Origin: Fragum whitleyi
Taxonomy: Eukaryota; Mollusca; Bivalvia; Cardiida; Cardiidae
Direction: 5' to 3'
DNA: 64,000 nucleotides
NCBI GenBank assembly: GCA_948146395.1
Contig: OX411546.1
Coordinates: 21,926,449-21,990,448, forward strand
The notes under the pieces are model-generated. The model was not told the origin of the DNA. It saw nothing but the letters and a program-made list of their open reading frames with translations, and ran no database searches. The position numbers and the translations under genes were made by a program. Below are positions 55,676-64,000 of this stretch, one piece after another (the stretch's first letter is position 1; each line of letters starts with the position of its first letter).

Positions 55676-56009
55676 CTAGGTTTGGCTCTTATCGACTACA
55701 AGGGTTTCCTAATGAGATAGAGAAAGGCTGTGTAAGTAACGAAATTGTAATGAATACCGAAGGACTATTTTGTCACGCATGTCACACGTTGTGATATAAT
55801 ACTTATGTTGAAGTCAGTTTTAATTTGTTCATTGAAGTTAAGTGTAACTGGGAAAGAATTAGATACAATTCTATAAAAGTAAGTCATATTTTTGTTTTAA
55901 TAAGTCTTATTCTATATTTATCGATAGCAAGTTTTCCCGAATGTGGGTTTTAATTCATTACCAGACGATAACAGCTTTGTTTTATTTAAATTGGATGAAC
56001 GCTAATTTC

Positions 56010-56800
56010 AACATTCGTTCAGCCATATTACAGAGGCTGGAACACCTTACCATGTTCACCTCATGTTTCTCTCGCCAGTACTATTAAAATATCATATTAA
56101 TGGATAACTCATATTTCCCGCGCCAGTACTATCATTACATCATAACCATGGATAACTCGTATTTCTCGCGCCAGTAATATCATTACAACATAACCACGGT
56201 TAAGTCATATTGCCCGCGCCAGTACTATCATTATTACATCATTACCATAGATAACTTATACTTCCCGCGCCAGTACTTTCATTACATCATAACCATGGAT
56301 AACTCATATTTCCCGCGCTAGCACTTTCATTACATCATAACCATGGATAACTCATATTTCCCGCGACAATACTTTCATTACATCATAACCATGGATAAAT
56401 CGTATTTCTTGCGCCAGTACTTTCATTACATCATAACCATGGATAACACGTATTTCTCGCGCCAGTACTATCATTACATCATAACCATGGATAACTCGTA
56501 TTTCCCGCGCCAGTACTATCATTACATCATAACCATAGATAACTTGTATTTTTTGCGCCAGTACTATCATTACATCATAACCATGGATAACTCGTATTTC
56601 TCGCGCCAGTACTATCATTACATCATAACCATGGATAACTCGTATTTCTCGCGCCAGTACTTTCATAACATCATAACGATGTAAAACTCATAATTCCCTC
56701 GCCAGTACCTATATTACACCCGTTCCTATCCTCCAGCTACTCACCCCACTTAGGATTCCGGTTATATATCAGAAAGGGTGTGTTCCGCCGTCTGGGATCG
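56010..56800 (+). repeat. SINE-like repeat with an internal 48-bp minisatellite
   Basis: The start (acattcgttcagccatatta, 'cagaggctggaacacctta') and the end ('ctatcctccagctactcacc', 'tgttccgccgtctgggat') match the SINE-like copies at 16795 and 49685. Between them (about 56055-56710) are about 14 units of 48 bp of the form atggataactcgtatttctc + gcgccagtactatcattacatcataacc. Forty-eight is a multiple of three, so both strands show long repetitive open frames that are not genes. Confidence 0.92.
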
Positions 56801-59800
56801 AAAATGAGCGCTAACAACTGATTTTTCGCTATAGTAATGAAGTTTTGATTGTAATTTTGCGACGTTACTTCCAAATTTGAAATTTTCTGTAGTCAACACT
56901 CTACATTGATTGTTTATAAGTAATTTTACTAATAAAACAATTTTTACAGATAGTTTAACTATTTCTATTATGAAATATATCAAATCATGATTTGGTAGAC
57001 ACTTTGTTCAAAATAACATTTACGTCGTGTCGTTTGGCAAAATCAGTCTTGAACGTTTATAACTTCCGAATGGATTAAGGAGGTAGGAGCGTTTGCATGA
57101 AATTTTCAAAAGCTACTAAGGAGTTAACTTTTAGTGTTTCCTGTTAGATATCTCTATAATACTTCATAAAATATGAAGAAACCTTGGGGTCACCGTGGAT
57201 TATTTTTAGATAATCTGTCATAAAGTAACCCATGTATGTAGCATAACAAAATTGGTCTCTGATGGCGAAATTAAAGAGGAGGGGTTCTAAAAGAAGGTAA
57301 AATACTTGGAAAATATCAAGTTTGATCAATGAAATTAATGAATTTACTTAGAAGGGTAGTCTTCTTATGATATTTCACAATTTTGTGTTGGAGCTGTCAG
57401 AAAATAATGAAAATATGACAAAATTCTAAGGTTAACAATTGTTAAAACTCCAGAGAAAGTATCAAAATCTAAGAAATGGAACTAAGTTCACTATAATGTA
57501 TTTTGTGTCCTTCATATGAAAGGTTTCCATACAATATTTTTCCATAGGTAAGAAAATGGAGTAGGCAAACTTTTGATGAAAAGAAATTGAAAGGTCACCG
57601 TGGATTATTTTTTGCTACAGGCATTTGAAATGTAGTGATTTTGTAGAAAAAACCAAATCATAGCAATTTTCTCATTATGATTGAATTCATAGAGTAATCA
57701 AGGTTCTAAATTACTTTGAAAATATAAAACAAGAAGATAAGCACCAAATCTTTTTACCAGTTACAATTTACCAACTTCTACATTATTTTTCACTTTCTAA
57801 TTTGTGATTAATTCATCTTACCCCACCCACTTTAATCGCATTACAAGAAAATGTCAAAAATAATCTTTTCAATGCATTCACAGATCAATTCAAATTGAAT
57901 ATACTAACATAAATCATTACTAGAAAGCAGTTTTGTTTAAAAAATGTTGCTTTATTAGTAGCCCACTTGTGCTTTTAAGGGCATAGTTATAATAATCACA
58001 AGTCAATGTAAAGTCACAGATGAGTTGGTTTCTCTAGCTAGATTTGTCCAGACTCTAACTCCTACATTTATGGCCAGATTCCAAAATTCCTTAGAATAAT
58101 TGTTCTCAATATTGTGAGGCTTTTTAAATTGCTAGAAATTTCTAGATAACTGCAAGGACAAGGTCACAGCTCAAGGTCAAACTTTAAATATTGAGCTTGT
58201 CTAGGGCAGACCTCTTATATTCATATTAGAATTCAAAAGATACCTTGGCAAAATAGTTCTCTACCTTGAGAAGATGTGCAATTTTCTAGATAGCTCCAAG
58301 GTAAATGTCACATTTTTATGTTAAATATTAAAAACATATTGCATGGCTCATATTTCCACTTGTTATCAACAGATTCCAATTCAAATTTAGGCTAATATTC
58401 TCAATCACTTGTAGGGTATTTTTTAGATTTATAATAATTCAATTTTAAATATTTGGATAAAGGGTCTTGAGACAACATGTCATGCCAAGTTTTAAGCCTA
58501 ATAAATTAAGAGAAAAAGAATTTCAAATATTTTTGCATCATTTCTTTGTAAAATCTGGGACCCTACAACACAGGGCTTGGTTTCTGATCTTAGTCTACTC
58601 TACCTGATTTTCCTTCTAGAACCAGATTTTTTATTTTCCGATTTCAAAATTTATATTGACTCACATATTGTGCATTCAGTGCTTTCAGCACTTTGACTTT
58701 TATACAAGTTTGCAATGATTTTTATTCTGAATTATAAGGGTTGATTTCAATTTTCATGTTTACATGCAGCGTGCCTTGTCTTGGGTGACCGCAAAAACGT
58801 GGTTGCTTATGGATATAGTTGTTCAATAAAACAGTTCATGATATAAAAAGCAGATTATTTTGATAAAATGTAAAAATTGTCATCACATAAGATGAATTTA
58901 ATGATGTTTAAAGCCATTGAATCCATATGGGTTCAAGCAACATCAGATTCAATAATAAACATTTTTTTGTTTAAGAATGTCAACTTTTCGTGGATTTTTG
59001 CTTCTGGTGAATAATTTTTTTGATGGTAACTTAATAAAGTTGGACACTTGACAAATATAGACAGTACATTTTTTGTGCTAAGATTACATTCCCTGCATAA
59101 TTCTATCTATTGTAACAATATAGGAATGAGGAAGAAAATCTCAAATTACTCATTTTTGCATTATCTCCCTTTAAAGTTTACTCAAATCAAAGGGAAAACG
59201 CTCATTACCACAATCTGACAGTATAACTTAAAATCCAGAATTTGGACAAAATGGGACTTATTTCCATCCTCAAGTTATAACCTTAGGTATTTTGTCAGAC
59301 TAGCATTTATAAAAGCTCTAGGACTTATGGGGTTTTTTTTGTTTTTTTTTTTTAAATAAAAAAGAAACCACTCTGTATACATGGCAATCTAAGTTCTGCA
59401 TGGATTCCTATTCTGGGAAGTGTTTAGAATGAAAGTGCTTGACCCAACAATCATTTCAGTGAAGTTTTGTTGAAATCTAATGGAGATTTTTGTAAATTGT
59501 GGATGGACTGACAGACAGACAATGACTAATCACAATATTTTGAAAGTGCTTAACCTTAGGATCATTTCTGTGAAGTTTGGTTGAGACTGGTGGAAAGTTT
59601 ATGAAGAGAAGATTTTTTTTAAAATTGTGGATGGTTGTGCAGAAGTTGGGTTGACAGATAGACGGACAATGACAGACTGATCTCTAAAGCTCCTCTTGAG
59701 CATTCCTTGCTCAGATGAGCAAATAAGGGGGGGGGGGCACAATTTATATGAAATAATATGAATAATGATCTTCCTTGATAGTACGTATGCTTTTGTAATG

Positions 59801-59933
59801 GTGAATACACATGCCAAGTTAAATTTGAATATCTTTAAACATATTTTTTGAGATATTGTAGCCAATGTTAAAGTTTGTAACACCAAAGCCTTTGCTATAT
59901 CTTCACTGACAAGGACAGGGTGATGACAATTAC
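56801..59933. other. AT-rich tract, 3' of the minus-strand gene
   Basis: No exon was supported. ggtcaccgtggattattttt occurs at about 57190 and again at about 57592, a spaced direct repeat. 'acaaggtcacagctcaaggt' at 58160 and gacagatagacggacaatga at 59645 belong to gtccgtc-type repeats. G run at 59727-59736. Confidence 0.35.
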
Positions 59934-59939
59934 TTTATT
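59934..59939 (-). terminator. Candidate poly(A) signal of the 60255-63547 gene
   Basis: AATAAA on minus, about 315 nt after the stop codon at 60255. I saw no closer AATAAA. Confidence 0.35.
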
Positions 59940-60254
59940 ACATATTTTTGTTAAAAACTGCCAAGCTAAAAAGGAAGGCAAATCTGAACTTTTCCTTTAA
60001 GTAAAATGGTATTTTGAATAATGTGATAAGAACTGCTTCTCTAACACAGGCAATAACTGGAGAAGTTTCTACTAGTCATAAATGAAGAGTTTTGAAGGTC
60101 ACTTAATTATGGTAGGTCTATTTGTTCAGCGACACGACACTATGTTCAGTTTAGGCATGTTTCTCATAATTTCACAAACATTTCATTTACACTTTAAAGT
60201 ATTATGACCCCATGATATCATGTGTCCTATTAGCTGTATTCAAGAGGATTTCTG

Positions 60255-60389
60255 TCATTTTGGTAGGAATTCTTCTGCAATAAATCTTCTGGGAAGCATG
60301 GCTGCCTTTACTAATATCTTCTTTAATGGAACACCATACATAGAGGTCAGAGTTTTGTACTGCTGCTGATTTATATTTGTTGTTTCTGT
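60255..60389 (-). CDS. Last coding exon of an unidentified small protein gene
   Basis: On minus, ttttatttttcag is followed at 60389 by 44 codons and TGA: TETTNINQQQYKTLTSMYG, then VPLKKILVKAAMLPRRFIAE and EFLPK. The acceptor is strong and the frame is very protein-like (phase 0). A second frame, entered with two bases, is also open beyond this stop (RNNKYKSAAV...), but it is less protein-like. The exon lies downstream of, and on the same strand as, the clear first exon at 63547-63451, so the two probably form one gene of about 3.3 kb. I do not recognise the product: the C-terminus is basic and amphipathic, with no tail motif. Confidence 0.7.
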   Translation of the reverse strand, partial: TETTNINQQQYKTLTSMYGVPLKKILVKAAMLPRRFIAEEFLPK

Positions 60390-61849
60390 CTGAAAAATAA
60401 AATCTTCTGAAAAACAATTTTGCACAAACTAAAGAATCATTACCACAGTTAGTGTATACAATAACCTGATCTAAACCTAATCCTGCTGACTTTCATTTTC
60501 AAACAAAGTGCAAATTTACAAAACATAGGGTTTCTAATAGTTAGACAGGAGAGAGTAGATAGAGAAGGCTTTGATCAGACTGCACATCCGTGAGGACTGA
60601 CCTTAGTCTATGCAGTCTATCAAAGCTTACTGTACAATAGGACACTGTCATGAACACCATTAGAAGGATTCTGTTGTAAACAAACTTCATAGATGTACAC
60701 CAAAAAAAGAGAAAATGTTCATTAATTTGCTTGGTAGCTATCTTGCATTTGTAAACTTAATGTCTATGATAAAGCAATTTGAGAAATGTGCAAGTAGTTC
60801 ATCCCCTAAAGAAAAAGATCAATGTGTGAAAATTTGACCAATTTTTCTGGTTTATTTTAACAAAGTTACCCACTTTTGATAAAAATGAAATCAAAGTGCC
60901 AGATTTAAAAATCTAATTTAAGGGGCAACTTTATTGAGCTGGCAAACATTTTACCTTGACATAGTGCTTTATTTTTCATAAATTATATTTCAACATTTAA
61001 AAATGGTAACCCATTCCCACTCAACAAGTTTCAAATTTATCCTAAAATTAGCTCTATTACTGTAGGGAGGTAGAATACATTATACAGAGTAGAGAAAATT
61101 CTTAATATGAGCAATTCTTGTATTTCCAATGATTTTTAATACTAAACATCCATGTTAATTCCATAGTTTAGAGGTAGAGCTTCAGCTTCTTGACCAAGAC
61201 TCCCTAAATCAATACCCAAAAGAGGATATTATTCTTGGTTCTTTCATTCGCCCACATATTTGGTGCAAGTACTGGTGAATTTTCCAGGAAGCAGAAACAA
61301 GAGGGACAAATTCAAGTTGGTACAACTTATTTCTCAATCAATGTGAAGTGAATGGATCTAAGCTAAACATCAACACAGTACTCAAAATTACAACAGAATT
61401 GCAATGGGTTTTTAAACTTGGCATGTCACAGTCAAATTACTTACATACAAATGTATCCAATGTCTTCCCTTTTTGTCAGTAGACACATTGATGACAAGGC
61501 AAATCTTGGAATAGTGATAAAAAATCTTGAGTGATCAAAATATCCTAATGTTTACCTCAAAGGCCAGAAAAGAAACATTTTTTTTTTAAAGCAAACGCTG
61601 AGTTCCAGCATTTTTTTATTAAAATAATCATTTCTCAAAATTTACTTGTTTTTTTGTGGACAAGTTCATTTTGATCCTATTCTAACAAACAACTCCTTTT
61701 GATCCTGAAAAAACTTCTAGTAGAAAATCTTTTCTTACTTGTCCAGAGACAAGTGGAGAAAATTAGTATTTCCATACCCCTGTATATTCTAAAAATTTTT
61801 TACATGAGTCTAACTGTAAAAATGATCTATATATAAAATGAAGACTTAC
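60390..61849. other. Intron of the 60255-63547 gene
   Basis: A palindromic word, gaaggctttgatcagactgc with ctatcaaagc, lies at 60565-60625. A decayed tRNA-like word (atagtttagaggtagagctt) lies at about 61165. An exon-like stretch at 61441-61530 (donor tat|gtaagt on minus) is open in two frames, but its phases do not fit the neighbouring exons. Confidence 0.35.
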
Positions 61850-61916
61850 CACACATAGGGGTTAGAGTTGACAATATATATTCTCTCATGCTTATCACCA
61901 GTGGCAATAAAATTGA
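61850..61916 (-). CDS. Probable internal exon of the same gene
   Basis: On minus, tgtgaagcag precedes TC, and the segment ends at a perfect donor TGTG|GTAAGT (61849-61844). Entered with two bases, as required by the phase-1 donor of exon 1, it reads NFIATGDKHERIYIVNSNPY and leaves in phase 2. An alternative acceptor (ttag at 61944) gives a longer exon in another frame that does not match exon 1. The phase agreement with exon 1 supports this choice. The link to the last exon (phase 0) needs a further exon not found. No domain is recognised. Confidence 0.45.
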
Positions 61917-62879
61917 CTGCTTCACAAATGCATCAAAACAGACCTAAGGACATATCTATATAGGTTCATCTCTTTATGGACTTCTTATTCTATAATTAGA
62001 ACAAAAAAAATACAATACCATATTTCCTCTCATAATAGCGCCCTCCATAATAGTAGCACCCCTACATTTAACCCACTTCAAATGCCTAAATTTTTGGAAC
62101 CTTTTTGAGACTTCTTCTCTAATTTGAGATGAATTTCTTCTTAAAATTCACCTAAATTTAAAGGTAAAAGGGCCTAAAAGACATCAATTTTAATTATTTT
62201 ATAAAACAGAAAATGCATATTAAATATAAGCTCCCTGACCATGTTATGAATAGCTCCAGGAAACGTTTATTAGGAGAAATATGTTAGCTCATTTAAAATT
62301 TAAACTTAAATTGAATAGCGGAGCTCTTAAAAAAACAATGATAGCTGAGGCAGATCCAGGTTTCTGTACAGGGGGTCAACAGGTAGTCATCCTCTTGAGG
62401 ATGAATATAAAATTGTTTTAACAAATTATTATTTTTTTTTTGACACATCAAAATTATTACCTCAAGTTTTTTTCCACAAATATCAAGCAGAAGGTAGGCA
62501 GTATATGCAAAGATAAGACTGCACAACTATGTAGGCTGATCTTAGTCTATACTGATAGAAAAAGCTGCATTATTTTCTTTTATTCATTAGGCAGATCAGG
62601 GACCCTCAGTTTCCACGGGCAGATTTATCATTTCACGCAAATGTATTGTATATAAATTTATTAATATTTGCTTCTGATCTGAATATGCATTTAATTACAA
62701 GAGTTATCCAACTCATTTATGCTTTAATAAGACAACTTTTGTATTTTCCAATAGTCAGCTAAAGAAAAGTGGATTTATGTATTTCCCTGTTATAACGAGA
62801 CCTGGTTATAACGAGATAATATGCCAAGTCCTGATGATCTCATTATGAGCCAAGTGCCCAGTAAAAGCATTGTAACTTT
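61917..62879. other. Intron 1 region of the same gene, AT-rich
   Basis: No exon was supported. The words cttataatagcg-type 'ctcataatagcgccctccat' and 'taatagtagcacccctacat' at about 62030 are a short tandem. Confidence 0.35.
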
Positions 62880-63153
62880 GGGCCAACTTATTTTTGGCCT
62901 GAACTGGTCCGGTATTTGTTTTTTTATCAGCCGGGGTACAATTAGAAACCAATCCTCTCGGACTGACCAGATAATGCAAACCATTTTCAGATTATACCCA
63001 CTTTACACACACCTGCACATGCAAAGCTGGGCATGTAAATTTGAAAATGGTTTTCAACACCTTGTCAGCCGAAACACAGAGCTGGTTTCTAAATGTGGCT
63101 CAGCTGAAGAACAACAAAATAGGGACCGGTAAAGGCCAGAAATAAGTTGGCCC
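62880..63153. mobile_element. GGGCCAACTTATTTCTGGCC MITE, copy 2 (full)
   Basis: The ends gggccaacttatttttggcc and ggccagaaataagttggccc are inverted. Inside are 'cggggtacaattagaaacca' and a gctttgcacgtgca-type core (ttacacacacctgcacatgc). It lies in the first intron of the minus-strand gene. Confidence 0.9.
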
Positions 63154-63450
63154 TTGATTAGTGTTCAAGTTAAAAGAAACTTTCAACATACTGACACGAC
63201 AGACAGTCTATTTTTGGCTACTCAGACAGGCCAACAAATGAAAATGCATGCCCATGATCTGATTGATGCAGGGCATGGAATCATTTTGCAAGAAAAAATC
63301 ACTGCTGACAGATACACAATTTATTCCCACCCCTGCCAGAAAAAAATATTATCACAAAATTAATGTTGAAATCAAAAAGAAACTTTGCTAACTGCACGAG
63401 ATGTTTATGGTACAAAGGTGAAAGTCATTAAATCAATTACAAAAGAATAC

Positions 63451-63547
63451 CTGTTAAGACAATGAGCTGATGATAAAATTCGACAGTTGGTTCAATCAGG
63501 CTCGACGACCCTCCTTTCCACCGTGTACCCCGTGCTTGATGTGACAT
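63451..63547 (-). CDS. First coding exon of the 60255-63547 gene
   Basis: The minus-strand ATG at 63547 opens MSHQARGTRWKGGSSSLIEP, then TVEFYHQLIVLT plus one base, and ends exactly at the donor ACAG|GTATTC. An in-frame TGA lies 48 bases upstream, so this is the first coding exon of its frame. The peptide has a basic, glycine/serine-rich start and then a short acidic-hydrophobic helix-like part, with no signal peptide. Phase 1 fits the proposed exon at 61916-61850. Not recognised as a named gene. The 5' UTR carries an overlapping upstream ORF (63630-63496). Confidence 0.75.
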
Positions 63548-63630
63548 TTCATCGCTGACAAGAAAATCGAACTGCAACCGAGGTCAACCGAGGTCAACGA
63601 GTCCGTCGTTGAATTTAGCGTAACAGGCAT
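63496..63630 (-). other. Upstream ORF overlapping the start of the gene
   Basis: The ATG at 63630 opens 44 codons (MPVTLNSTTDSLTSVDLGCS ...) ending at TGA 63498-63496, beyond and out of frame with the main ATG at 63547. It contains a second ATG (AGCGATGAAATG) eight bases before the main ATG in the same uORF frame. Such an overlap would be expected to reduce main ORF translation. Confidence 0.45.
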
Positions 63631-64000
63631 TTTACAAACGAGAGCTTACACCAAGAACATTGCTTAAGTTCACTTGAATTTCGTCGGAACAGGCCACGTG
63701 TCTATCATTTTGTACTTTAGTTGTTTTCAAGGGAAACTCGTGTTTTATCCGTGTTTGACAGAAAAATGTTTTGATCGATAACATTCAATGGACGCTTTCT
63801 TTATTGTTTTAAAAATCACGAGTTTAAAATCCAAACGCTTTAGTGATGCGGACTACATTTATATCATAAACCGGGTTTGGTTCGTCGTAAACGATCATCT
63901 GTTAAAAAAAGCTATGAAATAGAACAGAAATATAAAGATTGAACAGCAAATCAAAATAAAAATATATTTTTATTATTTGATTTAAAATTTAGAGTAAAAA
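63631..64000 (-). promoter_or_regulatory. Presumed promoter region of the minus-strand gene
   Basis: The sequence is less AT-rich than the neighbouring introns and has a CACGTG in ggccacgtgtct at about 63692. No TATA was seen at a clear distance. The end of the window is again AT-rich. Confidence 0.3.

Noticed and set aside
56343..56684. Repetitive ORFs on both strands (unit MDNSYFPRQYFHYIIT)
   Set aside because: Produced by the 48-bp minisatellite, whose unit length is a multiple of three and lacks stops.
61441..61530. Exon-like stretch before a GTAAGT on minus
   Set aside because: Open in two frames, but its phases join to neither the 61850-61916 exon nor the 60389 exon without a stop.

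Overview
The window looks like a piece of an AT-rich invertebrate nuclear genome, most likely a bivalve or related mollusc. There are no long bacterial-type ORFs. Coding signal comes as short exons with GT/AG borders, spread among many short palindromic transposable elements (MITE-like), tRNA-derived SINE-like repeats, minisatellites and homopolymer runs. The mollusc call is inferred from repeat style, for example a conserved block beginning 'tttacgccgctttc' and repeats with 'gtccgtccgtc' tracts. It was not checked by any search.

Host genes. (1) 8355 to 6044, minus: the first two coding exons of a DUF21-domain membrane protein (MAM3/CNNM-like metal-transport family). The splice junction restores the family motif exactly; the remaining exons are probably left of base 1. 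(2) 16191-16249, plus: a first coding exon behind a CACGTG/CRE/TATA promoter-like block, with a short upstream ORF whose stop overlaps the start as ATGA. (3) 26685-26774, plus: another first coding exon, whose product carries a VKSEP sumoylation-type site. (4) 63547 to 60255, minus: a small gene with a clear first exon, a probable internal exon and a clear last exon, plus an overlapping upstream ORF. Exons 1, 2 and 4 match no named gene that I can support, except the DUF21 one. Two further exon-like ORFs (35808-35923 plus and 50894-51115 minus) are possible.

Mobile elements. The most interesting is at 37140-38930: a leader of about 1 kb followed by a decayed ORF with a 2A-like motif (GDNKSNPGP) and then a stretch resembling the start of a cysteine-protease-like domain. 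A second copy lies inverted at 3290-1, split by a 2.2 kb insertion that includes a foldback element. A Tc1/mariner transposase C-terminus with one in-frame stop lies at 50290-50054 minus. Around these are families I grouped by eye: TTAA-flanked piggyBac-like MITEs (three full copies), TGTGACCCGTCACGC MITEs, GGGGC...GTTTTACTAAAC MITEs (one nested inside another MITE), a MITE with a core like gctttgcacgtgca, two SINE-like families and two hairpin families.

Layout: 1-3.3 kb inverted element copy; 3.5-8.6 kb DUF21 gene and its repeat-rich introns; 9-15.4 kb repeats; 15.8-27 kb two gene starts among MITEs; 27-37 kb nested and inverted repeats; 37-39 kb 2A element; 39-57 kb repeats, SINEs and the mariner relic; 57-64 kb AT-rich tract holding the last gene. 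Repeat borders were placed by eye and may be off by tens of bases.
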